A stretch of 64,000 nt of DNA from Rhodovulum bhavnagarense (lineage in GTDB: Bacteria > Pseudomonadota > Alphaproteobacteria > Rhodobacterales > Rhodobacteraceae), in the NCBI RefSeq assembly GCF_004343505.1, contig NZ_SLXU01000001.1, positions 310,001-374,000 on the forward strand, read 5' to 3'. Below, piece by piece: positions 42,917 through 51,538 of this stretch (position 1 is its first letter; each line of letters begins with the position of its first letter). The notes beneath the pieces are model-generated. The model did no database searches. It worked only from the letters and a program-made list of their open reading frames with translations, and was not told the origin of the DNA. The translations under genes were made by a program, and so were the position numbers.

Positions 42917-42945
42917 CTTGCGGGGCCGCGCGCCTGTGCCCATAT
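42917..42945 (+). promoter_or_regulatory. RpoH-type promoter of hsp20
   Basis: CTTG at 42917-42920 and CCCATAT at 42939-42945, 18 bases apart, match CTTG-N17/18-CYTATNT at all but one position. It lies about 70 bases upstream of the hsp20 start and predicts a start near 42953. The -10 box is identical to that proposed for degP. Confidence 0.65.
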
Positions 42946-43013
42946 TCGTACCGGGATCGCCGCACATGCGGGGTCCGGATAAATTCAGGTCGCTTGTTCA
43001 AGGACTTGCAGAA

Positions 43014-43427
43014 ATGACGAAACTGACACTTGGCTCGCATCCGTTTCTTCTGGGATTCGAGCAACTCGAACGCCTCGTGGAACGGACCGCCAAGTCCGGT
43101 AACGAGGGGTATCCTCCCTTCAATATCGAGCAGACCTCTCAGCGTGGCTATCGCATCACCTTGGCCGTGGCGGGCTTTCGCGAGGCCGACCTGGCGATCA
43201 CCGTCGAGGACAGGCAGCTGGTGATCCGTGGTCGACAGGCCGAGGATGAGGGCGAGCGCGTATTCCTGCATCGTGGTATCGCCGCACGCCAGTTCCAGCG
43301 CAGTTTCGTGCTGGCCGATGGGGTCGAGGTTTCTGGCGCGACAATGGAAAACGGCCTGTTGCATGTCGACCTGATGCGCTCTGAGCCCGAGAATGTCGTG
43401 CAGACAATTCGCATCCAGACCGCTTGA
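43014..43427 (+). CDS. Hsp20/alpha-crystallin-family small heat shock protein
   Basis: The 137-residue protein has the alpha-crystallin domain at about 35-125, with YRITLAVAGFREADLAITVE and the C-terminal GVEVSGATMENGLLHVDLMR (the A-x-x-x-N-G-L motif). It binds unfolded proteins. I chose the ATG at 43014, giving MTKLTLGSHPFLLGFEQLERL; another in-frame start at 42966 is less likely. The DUF1150 gene follows 16 bases later, a pairing common in alphaproteobacteria. An RpoH-type promoter lies upstream. Confidence 0.93.
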   Translation: MTKLTLGSHPFLLGFEQLERLVERTAKSGNEGYPPFNIEQTSQRGYRITLAVAGFREADLAITVEDRQLVIRGRQAEDEGERVFLHRGIAARQFQRSFVLADGVEVSGATMENGLLHVDLMRSEPENVVQTIRIQTA

Positions 43428-43443
43428 GAGGAGGGCAGGGGGA

Positions 43444-43671
43444 ATGAAGACGAAATACGACATCCTGCCCGAATCGGCGCAACGGATCGTCTATGTGCGT
43501 CCGGTCAAGGTGGCGGATCTGCCCGAGGATCTGCGCGGCGAAGTGGCCGGGCTTGACGAGCTTTACGCGCTGCACGATGCCAGCGGGGAACGCCTGGCGC
43601 TGGTGCGTGACCGCAGGGTTGCGTTCATTATCGCCCGCCAGAACGATCTGGCGCCGGTCAACGTGCACTGA
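43444..43671 (+). CDS. DUF1150 family protein
   Basis: The 75-residue protein begins MKTKYDILPESAQRIVYVR and contains DLPEDLRGEVAGLDELYALH, matching DUF1150. It is encoded 16 bases after hsp20, with GGAGGGCAGGGGG just before the ATG, so it is very probably in the same heat-inducible transcript. The function is unknown; conserved adjacency suggests a role with Hsp20. Confidence 0.87.
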   Translation: MKTKYDILPESAQRIVYVRPVKVADLPEDLRGEVAGLDELYALHDASGERLALVRDRRVAFIIARQNDLAPVNVH

Positions 43672-43747
43672 GCCGGGCGGGCGGGGCGCGCCCGCAGCTG
43701 GCCGGCGCGGTCATGTGCCCCGCCCCGCTTGCCGGAAGCCTGGCGTG

Positions 43748-43803
43748 ACGCGCGGCCGTGGGCCGCGCGTGCCTCCGGCGGGGGTATTTGAGCCAAGAAG
43801 AAG
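43748..43803. repeat. Intergenic repeat, copy A (hairpin plus conserved tail)
   Basis: A perfect 10-base-pair hairpin (ACGCGCGGCC-GTG-GGCCGCGCGT, 43748-43770) is followed by a tail that ends ATTTGAGCCAAGAAGAAG at 43786-43803. The reverse complement of the last 23 bases matches 21 of 23 in copy B at 51960-51982. Both copies lie between convergent genes, so they may work as two-way transcription ends. I recognise the tail as common in Rhodobacteraceae intergenic regions. Confidence 0.7.
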
Positions 43804-43856
43804 GTCCGAGCGCGGATAACCCGGAACCCGGAACCCGGCCGGATCTTGAAAAGGGA

Positions 43857-45572
43857 TCAATTGCCCGCGATCAGCCCCATCTGTTCGAGCTTCAGGATCA
43901 CTTGGTGGGCGCAGTTATCGACATCGATGCCGGTCGTGTCCACCCGCAGTTCGGGGGTTTCGGGAGCTTCGTAAGGGTCTGAAATTCCCGTAAACTCCTT
44001 GATCTTGCCCTCGCGTGCGAGCTTGTAAAGCCCCTTGCGATCGCGACGCTCGCATTCCTCGATGGGCGTGGCGACGTGCACTTCGCAAAAGGCGCCATAG
44101 GCCTCGATCATCTCGCGCACCGCGCGCCGCGTCGCGGTGTAGGGCGCGATCGGGGCGCAGATTGCGATGCCACCGTTCTTGGTGATCTCGCTGGCAACGT
44201 AACCGATGCGGCGGATGTTGATGTCGCGGTGTTCCTTGGAAAAGCCCAGTTCCGAGGAGAGGTGTTTGCGCACCACGTCGCCGTCCAGAAGGGTCACGGG
44301 ACGGCCGCCCATCTCCATCAGCTTGACCATGAGCGCGTTGGCGATGGTGGACTTGCCCGACCCCGACAGCCCGGTGAAGAACACCGTAAAACCCTGCCGG
44401 GCGCGCGGCGGGCGAGTGCGGCGCAGTTCCTTGACAACCTCGGGGAAAGAGAACCACTCGGGGATTTCCAGACCTTCGGAGAGGCGGCGGCGCAGTTCCG
44501 TGCCCGAAATGTTGAGCACTGTCACGCCCTCTTCGATCTCGTCGGCGGGTTCGTACTGGGCGCGTTCCTGTACGTAGACCATGTGCTTGAAGTCGACCAT
44601 TTCGAGGCCGATTTCCGCCTCGTACTGGCGGAACAGGTCCTGCGCGTCATAGGGGCCATAGAAATCCTCGCCCGCCGAGTTCTTGCCGGGCCCGGCATGG
44701 TCGCGGCCAACGATGAAATGGGTGCAGCCATGGTTGCGCCGGATCAGCCCGTGCCAGACCGCCTCGCGCGGGCCGGCCATGCGCATGGCCAAGTTCAAGA
44801 GACTCATCGTGGTGGTCGATTGCGGGTACTTGTCAAGCACCGCCTCGTAGCAGCGCACGCGGGTGAAGTGATCTACATCGCCCGGTTTGGTCATGCCGAC
44901 GACCGGGTGGATCAGCAGGTTCGCCTGCGCCTCGCGCGCGGCGCGGAATGTCAGTTCCTGATGCGCGCGGTGCAGCGGGTTGCGGGTCTGGAAGGCCACG
45001 ATCCGGCGCCAGCCCAGCTTTCGGAAATAGGCGCGCAACTCGTTGGGCGTATCGCGGCGGGCGCGGAAATCGTAATGCACCGGCTGTTGAATGCCGGTGA
45101 TCGGACCGCCGAGATACACCTTTCCGGCGGTGTGGTGCAGGTAGTTCACGGCCGGGTGCGCCAGGTCGTCGGCGCCGAACACCTTTTCGGCCTCCCGCGA
45201 CTTGTCGGGCGCCCAGCGGTCGGTGACGCTGAGGATGGCGAGGATCACGCCTTCCTGGTCGCGCAGCGCGATGTCCTGGCCCAGTTCCAGCGACTCGGCG
45301 AATTCCTCGGACACGTCCAGGGTGATCGGCATCGGCCAGAGCGTCCCGTCGGCCAGCCGCATGTTGTCGACCACACCGTCGTAATCCTCTTGTCCGAGGA
45401 AGCCCTTGAGCGGATAGAATCCGCCATTCATCAACAGTTCAAGGTCGCAGATCTGGCGCGGGGTCAGATCCCAGCTCGGAAGCTCGCCAGCCTCGACTTT
45501 CAGTTTCTGTGCGCTCTCGGCCGATACGTAGAGTTCGGGGATCGGAGCGAGGTTGGACATGGGCGTGGACAT
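43857..45572 (-). CDS. Bifunctional sulfate adenylyltransferase / adenylylsulfate kinase
   Basis: The 571-residue protein joins an ATP sulfurylase (about 1-390) to an APS kinase (about 395-571). The first part shows FQTRNPLHRAHQELT near 200 and VGRDHAGPGKNSAGEDFYG near 290. The second has Walker A FFTGLSGSGKSTIANALM near 400 and LDGDVVRKHLS near 430. It activates sulfate to PAPS. ATGs at 45572 and 45560 are both plausible. Many bacteria use separate CysD/CysN instead, and no other cys genes flank it. It is convergent with DUF1150. Confidence 0.95.
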   Translation of the reverse strand: MSTPMSNLAPIPELYVSAESAQKLKVEAGELPSWDLTPRQICDLELLMNGGFYPLKGFLGQEDYDGVVDNMRLADGTLWPMPITLDVSEEFAESLELGQDIALRDQEGVILAILSVTDRWAPDKSREAEKVFGADDLAHPAVNYLHHTAGKVYLGGPITGIQQPVHYDFRARRDTPNELRAYFRKLGWRRIVAFQTRNPLHRAHQELTFRAAREAQANLLIHPVVGMTKPGDVDHFTRVRCYEAVLDKYPQSTTTMSLLNLAMRMAGPREAVWHGLIRRNHGCTHFIVGRDHAGPGKNSAGEDFYGPYDAQDLFRQYEAEIGLEMVDFKHMVYVQERAQYEPADEIEEGVTVLNISGTELRRRLSEGLEIPEWFSFPEVVKELRRTRPPRARQGFTVFFTGLSGSGKSTIANALMVKLMEMGGRPVTLLDGDVVRKHLSSELGFSKEHRDINIRRIGYVASEITKNGGIAICAPIAPYTATRRAVREMIEAYGAFCEVHVATPIEECERRDRKGLYKLAREGKIKEFTGISDPYEAPETPELRVDTTGIDVDNCAHQVILKLEQMGLIAGN

Positions 45573-45713
45573 GGGCGTTACTCTTTCCTGCGGGGATGCT
45601 GTATAATGGACCTGCGTGCTCGCGCGCGGCCTAGCGCCGAACAACCGCCGGTTTCAAGACGGCGCCGAGGTCTTTTTTTAGCTGCGACGAAAAAGACGCA
45701 TGGCCTCTTGGCA

Positions 45714-46658
45714 TCAGGCCCCTTGTTCGGCGAGGAACCGCTCGGCCTCGAGCGCGGCCATGCAGCCCATGCCCGCCGAGGTGACAGCCTGGCGGTACTT
45801 GTGGTCGGTCAGGTCGCCCGCGGCAAAGACACCCGCAATCGTTGTGGCGGTGGAATCGGGCTGTGTCACGACGTAGCCGCCCATATGCGTTTCAAGCTGG
45901 TCGCGAACCAGTTCAGAGGCCGGCGCGTGACCGATGGCGACGAAAAAGCCCTTGCAGGGGATCTCCCGCGTTTTTCCGCTTTCGACATGCGCGATGCGCA
46001 CGGCTTCTACTCCCGGCGGGTTTTCGGTGCCGAGGATTTCGTCGATGGCGTGGTTCCAGACGATTTCTACCTTGGGGTTCTTGAACAGCCGCTGCTGCAG
46101 TACCTTTTCGGCACGCAATTGGTCGCGACGGTGGATCAGCGTCACCTTGGAGGCGAAATTGGTCAGGAACAGCGCCTCTTCGACCGCAGCATTGCCGCCG
46201 CCGACCACCACGACCTCTTGGCCGCGATAGAAGAACCCGTCGCAGGTGGCGCAGGCCGAAACGCCGAAGCCCTTGAATTTTTCTTCGGAGGGCAGGCCGA
46301 GCCATTTGGCCTGGGCGCCGGTCGCCAGGATCAGCGCATCGCAAGTATAGGTCGTGCCGCTATCGGCCTCGGCGGTAAAGGGACGTTTGGACAGGTCCAG
46401 CCGTGCGATGTAGTCCGACACGATCTCGGCGCCCATTGCGCGGGCATGGGCCTCCATCTTCTGCATCAGCTCGGGGCCCTGGATTTCAGCCTCGCCTGGC
46501 CAATTCTCGACCTCGGTGGTGATGGTCAGTTGCCCGCCGGGCTGCAAGCCCTGGATCAGCACCGGTTCCAGCATCGCACGGCTGGCGTAGACGGCGGCGG
46601 TATAGCCCGCCGGACCCGAGCCGATGATCAGAACCTTGCAATGCCGAGTCTCGCTCAT
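45714..46658 (-). CDS. trxB: Thioredoxin-disulfide reductase
   Basis: The 314-residue flavoprotein transfers electrons from NADPH to thioredoxin. It has the FAD motif IIGSGPAGYTAAVYASRA at residue 10, the active-site SACATCDGFFYRGQE near 134, and the NADPH motif VVVGGGNAAVEEALFL near 152. The C-terminal FAD contact GVFAAGDLTDHKYRQA is present. It is divergent from an Lrp-type regulator. GAGGC precedes the ATG. Confidence 0.97.
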   Translation of the reverse strand: MSETRHCKVLIIGSGPAGYTAAVYASRAMLEPVLIQGLQPGGQLTITTEVENWPGEAEIQGPELMQKMEAHARAMGAEIVSDYIARLDLSKRPFTAEADSGTTYTCDALILATGAQAKWLGLPSEEKFKGFGVSACATCDGFFYRGQEVVVVGGGNAAVEEALFLTNFASKVTLIHRRDQLRAEKVLQQRLFKNPKVEIVWNHAIDEILGTENPPGVEAVRIAHVESGKTREIPCKGFFVAIGHAPASELVRDQLETHMGGYVVTQPDSTATTIAGVFAAGDLTDHKYRQAVTSAGMGCMAALEAERFLAEQGA

Positions 46659-46749
46659 CTGTGCCTCCTTGGGAAATTCTTGCGCCCGATATAGAGGGCG
46701 GTAGGCGCGTGCGTAACCCCTCGCGTGCCGTTTCGTCGCGGCCCGCTTG

Positions 46750-46796
46750 TGCGTGGCCGTTTAAATATCTTGCGTGGCCGTGAAACAATATTGCGC
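46750..46796. promoter_or_regulatory. Phased direct repeats between trxB and an Lrp-type gene
   Basis: TGCGTGGCCGT occurs at 46750-46760 and again at 46771-46781, exactly 21 bases apart, and a third TGCG begins at 46792, again 21 bases on. Helical-turn spacing like this suits cooperative binding by an Lrp/AsnC octamer. The site lies 50-95 bases upstream of the Lrp-type gene start. Confidence 0.4.
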
Positions 46797-46844
46797 AGTG
46801 GGGATGGCGGGCATATGATCCCGAAAAATCGACAAGGAGCAGGG

Positions 46845-47345
46845 ATGTCGGGCAGCAGACTTGATGCCATCGACCGCAAGATTCTGGCCGAGTTGCAGAC
46901 GGATGGCCGGATGACAAATGTCGAACTGGCCCGCCGCGTCGGTATCTCGGCGCCGCCCTGCCTGCGTCGTGTGCGCACGCTGGAAGATGCGGGATATATC
47001 CGCGGTTACCATGCCGATGTCGATGTCCGCGAACTGGGTTTCGAGGTTCAGGTCTTTGCCATGGTCGGTTTGCAAAGCCAGGCCGAGGCGGATCTCAAGG
47101 CTTTCGAGGCGCGTTGTCGTGCCTGGCCGTTGGTGCGCGAGTGTCACATGCTGAATGGCGAGGTCGACTTCATCCTCAAATGCGTGGCCCCAGACCTGTC
47201 CACCTTTCAGAGTTTCCTGACCGAGGAACTGACCGCGGTTGAGAACGTGGCCAGCGTCAAGACCTCGCTGGTCATCCGTTGCGCCAAGGATGAACCGGGC
47301 GTCCCCTTCGATGTTCTCGAGGAACGGTTGGGCCGCCTGGCCTGA
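46845..47345 (+). CDS. Lrp/AsnC-family transcriptional regulator
   Basis: The 166-residue regulator begins with the helix-turn-helix MTNVELARRVGISAPPCLRR and has the RAM ligand domain with VRECHMLNGEVDFILKCVA. AAGGAG lies nine bases before the ATG at 46845. The divergent neighbour is trxB, but a regulatory link is not established. The HTH carries SAPPCLRRVRTLE, a common Lrp-type recognition helix. The ligand is unknown. Confidence 0.9.
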   Translation: MSGSRLDAIDRKILAELQTDGRMTNVELARRVGISAPPCLRRVRTLEDAGYIRGYHADVDVRELGFEVQVFAMVGLQSQAEADLKAFEARCRAWPLVRECHMLNGEVDFILKCVAPDLSTFQSFLTEELTAVENVASVKTSLVIRCAKDEPGVPFDVLEERLGRLA

Positions 47346-47348
47346 GTT

Positions 47349-48140
47349 TCAGGCAGAGCTAAGCGTTTCGAACTCGAACGTGGTCAAGCGTGGCAAGGCC
47401 GCTTCTCCGAAGGCGGCCCTTCCCCGCAGGTGCGGGAAGAGGGCTAGGAATGCTTGGCGAGTGCCCGGTTCCAGCAGTTCCAGCGCGTTCTCGCCGGGGT
47501 GATAGCTTTCGACTTCTACCCCGTTGGCCAGCAAGATGTACTGGCGAGCAAGTCCTAGATGATAGAGCCGCACCGGCCAGGTCGGGCGGAGCGCGATCAG
47601 GGTCGTCCCGTCGGTCAGGGCGCTGGCCGGAACGAGGGCGGCATCGCTGCCGCAAAGCGCGCGGCAGCCGGGATGACGGACCACGAGCCGCGCGCGTGGC
47701 CCCAGTACCAGGTCGGATATCGGCCGTCCCGGGCCGAGACAATCTGCGGTTATACGGGTGACCGGCGGCGCGGCCTCCGATTCGGGGGCGGCTGCCAGCA
47801 CCGTGGACCCTACCCAGAGCAACCGCTGCGCCCCTGCATCCGATGTGCGCAGCATCTGTCCGGGTCTCAGGTCCTCGATGGCTATTGGCCCCGAGGGTGT
47901 TTCGATCAGCGTGCCATGGGCAAAGGCGGAAACGACCTCGTCAAGATGCGGCATGGCCGGTGCGATATGGGTGAGGGTGACGACGGTCCCGGTGGCCGTC
48001 AGGCCGGCGACCTCGTATTTGCGCATCAGAGGCAGGTTGCGCCGAGGTCGCCGTTCCGGTCGAGCGGTCCACGTCATACTGGCCGCGGGGGCCATGTTCT
48101 GCACCGCCAGGCCGGTGGCGTGTCGGTCGAGGGTTTCCAT
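47349..48140 (-). CDS. Hint-domain protein lacking the splicing Cys and His
   Basis: The 263-residue protein has a Hint/intein-type fold from about residue 70 to 215, starting AFAHGTLIETPSGPIAIEDL and followed by LRPGQMLRTSDAGAQ and ESYHPGENALELL. The catalytic Cys of the usual CFTPGT is Ala here, and the block B histidine segment usually written SPQHR reads GPRAR. Self-splicing or autoproteolysis is therefore unlikely. Related proteins are common in Rhodobacteraceae. No signal peptide is clear. It is convergent with the Lrp-type gene, three bases apart. Confidence 0.78.
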   Translation of the reverse strand: METLDRHATGLAVQNMAPAASMTWTARPERRPRRNLPLMRKYEVAGLTATGTVVTLTHIAPAMPHLDEVVSAFAHGTLIETPSGPIAIEDLRPGQMLRTSDAGAQRLLWVGSTVLAAAPESEAAPPVTRITADCLGPGRPISDLVLGPRARLVVRHPGCRALCGSDAALVPASALTDGTTLIALRPTWPVRLYHLGLARQYILLANGVEVESYHPGENALELLEPGTRQAFLALFPHLRGRAAFGEAALPRLTTFEFETLSSA

Positions 48141-48466
48141 GCGATCAGTCCTTGCGGTCTGTCACATCTGCGGTGGCCCCCACCGATTGCAGAGAGACGA
48201 CTCCACAGTGCCGTACTTGCCGCGGTGTGTCAAAATTCGCCGCGCTTTTGCCGCTGGCCGCCCGGCAATCGCCCGGTTCGGTTCGGGATTGTTTCGGTGG
48301 CCTGGTTCAATCGCGCCTTATTTCCCGTTCATGATGATACGAATCATGGCTGTGACCCTGCCGGTTACGGTCGCGCCCGTATGCAAAAGCCCCGCCGGGG
48401 CGGGGCTGTGTTCGCGTGAGTATGGGCGTGGGGTCGGATGCCCGGTCCCGCGGGGTGGGCCGCGAC
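48141..48466. other. Intergenic region with no gene recognised
   Basis: This 326-base stretch upstream of the Hint gene contains no convincing coding frame. It holds a minus-strand terminator-like hairpin for the small protein gene (48385-48406) and probably the promoter of the Hint gene. I see no further repeats or RNA gene. Confidence 0.5.
48385..48406 (-). terminator. Intrinsic terminator downstream of the small minus-strand protein
   Basis: On the minus strand a GCCCCGC-CCCG-GCGGGGC hairpin is followed by TTTT. It lies 60 bases after the stop of the 39-residue small protein gene, which it fits in strand and distance. Confidence 0.75.
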
Positions 48467-48586
48467 CTAGCCGGCGGCGCGGATGCGGTAACCGCGGCCG
48501 CGGGCACGGCGTTCCCACGGCATGGCGGGCATCGGCTTGGCGCTTTCGGCGATGATCCAGGTCATCCAGCGGCTGTTCTTTTTCAT
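48467..48586 (-). CDS. Small basic protein of unknown function, 39 residues
   Basis: The small protein begins MKKNSRWMTWIIAESAKPMP and ends in a basic ARGRGYRIRAAG tail. Its ATG has a good ribosome site, AAGGAG seven bases upstream, and a terminator-like hairpin follows on the same strand. Similar MKKNSRWM-type small proteins occur in Rhodobacteraceae to my knowledge. The basic tail may bind nucleic acid, but that is speculative. Confidence 0.65.
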   Translation of the reverse strand: MKKNSRWMTWIIAESAKPMPAMPWERRARGRGYRIRAAG

Positions 48587-48726
48587 TGTCACGCTCCTTG
48601 TTCTGCTCTGGCCTAGGGGGGCTTTTTCCTGCTCGACCCGCCCCTTCACCTCAGAGAATGGCCGAGCTTTGGGGCGGGTCTAGGGCAGGGGGGCGTGCAG
48701 AATGGGGCAATTTCTTGCCCTTCCGC

Positions 48727-49482
48727 CTAAAGCCGGATGGCAGAGATCATGCGCCCGTAATCGGCCTCGCCGCCGTGGACGCTGCGGCGGTATGAAAAGA
48801 ACCGCTCTGGGTCGGAATAGGTGCAATGCCGTGTCCACACCGCCTGGCCCACGCCATTGTCACGCAGCCGCGCGAGCGAATAGCCGGGCAGATCGAACTG
48901 CATTCGATCGCCACTTCCCGTGGCGAAAAAGCGAGCATTCGCCGGATCGTCCGTGATGAAGTCGGCCAGGAACTCGGGTCCGACCTCATAGGCCCTCTGG
49001 CTGATCGTCGGTCCGATGACCGCCACCGTACCCGCACGGGTTGCGCCCAGCGATTCCATTGCATCCAGCGTTGCCTCCAGGATGCCGTTCATTGCCCCGC
49101 GCCACCCGGCATGGGCCGCGCCGACAACGCCGGCGGCCGCATCGGCAAACAGCACCGGCTGGCAATCGGCGGTCAGCACCGCCAATGCCAGGCCGGGGCA
49201 ATCGGTGACCAGCGCATCGGCTTCGTGCCGGTCGCGCGGTGGTCCGTGCAGCACGACGGCCTCGGCGGAATGAACCTGGTTCAGCGTGACCAGGTGATCG
49301 GGCTCCACACCCATCGCGCCTGCCACCCTTCCACGGTTGATCGAGACCACTTCGGACAGGTCGGTTGACCCACCGCCGCAATTGAGCCCCGCGAATATCC
49401 CCGAGGACGCCCCACCGCGCCGCGTAAAGAACCCGTGACGCAGGGGCGCCAGGGCATCGGAGGTGAGGATTTCCAGTGTCAT
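48727..49482 (-). CDS. pgeF: PgeF/YfiH-family laccase-domain protein
   Basis: The 251-residue protein is a laccase-domain/multicopper polyphenol oxidase family member, now linked to purine nucleoside phosphorolysis and peptidoglycan editing. It has RHGFFTRRGGASSGIF at residue 15, NQVHSAEAVVLHG near 68, TADCQPVLF near 103 and the AAHAGWRGAMNGI metal site near 120. It is last in lgt-midA-pgeF and its ATG overlaps the midA stop as ATGA. Confidence 0.92.
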   Translation of the reverse strand: MTLEILTSDALAPLRHGFFTRRGGASSGIFAGLNCGGGSTDLSEVVSINRGRVAGAMGVEPDHLVTLNQVHSAEAVVLHGPPRDRHEADALVTDCPGLALAVLTADCQPVLFADAAAGVVGAAHAGWRGAMNGILEATLDAMESLGATRAGTVAVIGPTISQRAYEVGPEFLADFITDDPANARFFATGSGDRMQFDLPGYSLARLRDNGVGQAVWTRHCTYSDPERFFSYRRSVHGGEADYGRMISAIRL

Positions 49483-50543
49483 GGGTCCAGTCCTGGGGGC
49501 GCGGCGGCGGTCTGAGGGGTGAGCGCGATGATCTTGAAGAGCGTTCCCATTTCCTGCGGGTGGGTCAAGCGGCGATGTGCGGCGATGTGGTTTTCCAGCG
49601 CCGCGCCGGTCAGCCCGCGCGCCAATGCCTGTGCCCGCGCCGTGATGCCCAGCCGTTCGAGAAATACCCCCTGTGGCGTCATCGCGCTGACCCGCACGCC
49701 CCGCGCGGCCCTGGTCAGCGCCTCGAAATCGACATGGGCGGTCAGGTCGGCCTGGCCGGGATGGGCCAGCGGCGGATCGAAGGCATGACGATACAAGGCC
49801 TGAAGCGTATCCCCGCGTGAACGCCAGCCGCCGTAATCGCAGATCAGCGCCGCGCCGCCATGGTTCTGGATGCGCGCGGCCAGTGCCGCAACGACAGGGG
49901 CGGCGCCCTGACAGGTCTCGACGATTTCGCCGGGGGTGGTATCGGCCAGGCGATGGGCCAGCGCGCCCAGCGGTGCGGGCGCGGACAGCCCAAAAGACAG
50001 CGCGCCCTCGACCAGCCCGATCTGGCGCTCGCGCCACCCGGAAATGTCGCGCTGGAACTGGCGAACCGGCAGGGCGTCGAAGAACTCATTCGCGATCACG
50101 AAAAGCGGTGCCTCCGGCAGGGTGTCGGGCTGGTCGTGCCAGGTAACGGCAAGGCCCTCGAGTGCGTCGCGCTGCGCGGCGCGCAGACGGGGCGACATCT
50201 CGACCAGGTGAATATCCGCGCCCTCGTGAAATCCCGGCACGCCGCCCGTCGCCCTCAGCATATCGGCCATCAGCGTGCCTCGGCCAGGCCCGAGCTCGGC
50301 CAGGGTGAAGGGTAACGGCGTACCTTGGTCCAGCCAGACCTGCGCCAGCCACAGCCCCAGGAGCTCGCCGAACATCTGGCTGATCTCGGGCGCGGTGGTG
50401 AAATCGCCAGCCGTCCCGAACGGCTCTTCGCAGGTGTAATACCCATACTCGGGATCGAGCAGGCACTCTGCCATGAACTCTGCCACGCTGATCGGCCCCG
50501 CCGCGGCAATCCGGCGGGCAAGCTGTGCAGCCAGCGGCGTCAT
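49479..50543 (-). CDS. NDUFAF7/MidA-family SAM-dependent methyltransferase
   Basis: The 354-residue protein shows the SAM-dependent methyltransferase core with [14 protein letters not shown] near residue 87 and the family motifs [19 protein letters not shown] near 34 and [15 protein letters not shown] near 155. Mitochondrial NDUFAF7 methylates an arginine of complex I; the bacterial substrate is less certain. It overlaps lgt by four bases at its start and pgeF at its end. Confidence 0.91.
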   Translation of the reverse strand: MTPLAAQLARRIAAAGPISVAEFMAECLLDPEYGYYTCEEPFGTAGDFTTAPEISQMFGELLGLWLAQVWLDQGTPLPFTLAELGPGRGTLMADMLRATGGVPGFHEGADIHLVEMSPRLRAAQRDALEGLAVTWHDQPDTLPEAPLFVIANEFFDALPVRQFQRDISGWRERQIGLVEGALSFGLSAPAPLGALAHRLADTTPGEIVETCQGAAPVVAALAARIQNHGGAALICDYGGWRSRGDTLQALYRHAFDPPLAHPGQADLTAHVDFEALTRAARGVRVSAMTPQGVFLERLGITARAQALARGLTGAALENHIAAHRRLTHPQEMGTLFKIIALTPQTAAAPPGLDP

Positions 50544-51439
50544 GCCCGCTTGCCAGCCTTGATCGCGGAACCCGCCAGCAAGACCAGCCCTAGCGCCACC
50601 ATCGGCAACGACAGCAACTGCCCCATCGTCAGCCCGATACCTTGCCAGTGCACCGCCAGGCCAAGTGGATTTTGCGGCGTGATGAACTGGTAATCGGGTT
50701 GCCGGAAAAACTCGACCAGAATGCGGGAAAGCCCGTAGCCGGTGAAAAACACACCGGTCAGCCGCCCCGGCCGCCTCAGCCCGCCCCGCCGCCATGCCAG
50801 CCACAGCACTAGCGCACCAAGTACCAACCCCTCGAGAAGCGCCTCGTAAAGCTGCGAGGGATGGCGGGCACATGGCACATGCGCCCAGCCGGGGCAGAAT
50901 TGCGCCACTTCACCCGGAAACACGACCGCCCATGGCAAATCGGATGGGCGCCCCCAAAGCTCTGCATTGATGAAATTCGCCACCCGGCCGAAAAAAAGCC
51001 CCATCGGTGCGGCCACCGCCAGCGCATCGGCCGCCGACAAAAGTGCTATTCCATGCCGCCGGGCAAACAGCACCAGCGCCATCATCACCCCCAAAAGTCC
51101 GCCATGGAATGCCATGCCACCCTTCCATAACATCGGGATTTCCCAGGGATGATCAAGATAATGGCCCGGTTTGTAAAACAGGACGAACCCCAGCCGCCCG
51201 CCCAGGATCACGCCCAGCACGATCCAGGTCAGCAATTCTTCTACCTGCGCCGGCGTCATCGGTGGGCGGGCGCCGTGCCACAGCCGCTCGGTCTTGACCA
51301 GCAAGACCACCAGGCGCCATCCCAGCAGCAGGCCGGCGATGTAGGCCAGCGCATACCAGCGCAGCGCAAGCTCGGTGCCAAGCACCGAGATCGAGAAAAC
51401 CTCGGGGCTGAGGTCGGGAAAGGTCAGAACAGCCTGCAT
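50540..51439 (-). CDS. lgt: Prolipoprotein diacylglyceryl transferase
   Basis: The 299-residue inner-membrane enzyme transfers diacylglycerol to the lipobox cysteine. It has about seven membrane helices, the [19 protein letters not shown] segment and the signature [17 protein letters not shown] near residue 145. It is the first gene of lgt-midA-pgeF and the ATG at 51439 is 99 bases from the divergent ubiK start. It would act on the lipoprotein at 59817 among others. Confidence 0.96.
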   Translation of the reverse strand: MQAVLTFPDLSPEVFSISVLGTELALRWYALAYIAGLLLGWRLVVLLVKTERLWHGARPPMTPAQVEELLTWIVLGVILGGRLGFVLFYKPGHYLDHPWEIPMLWKGGMAFHGGLLGVMMALVLFARRHGIALLSAADALAVAAPMGLFFGRVANFINAELWGRPSDLPWAVVFPGEVAQFCPGWAHVPCARHPSQLYEALLEGLVLGALVLWLAWRRGGLRRPGRLTGVFFTGYGLSRILVEFFRQPDYQFITPQNPLGLAVHWQGIGLTMGQLLSLPMVALGLVLLAGSAIKAGKRA

Positions 51440-51538
51440 GATACACCCCTTCTCTGCGCTGTGACGTGGCGAAGTCAACCTTGAGGTTGCGCCTGATGCG
51501 GGCCATATAGGGGGGGAATGTAACGCCAGAGGCTCTTG

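Noticed and set aside
44076-46694. Long plus-strand open frame opposite the sulfate-activation gene and trxB
   Set aside because: It is antisense to two certain genes and its product shows only shadow-type composition.
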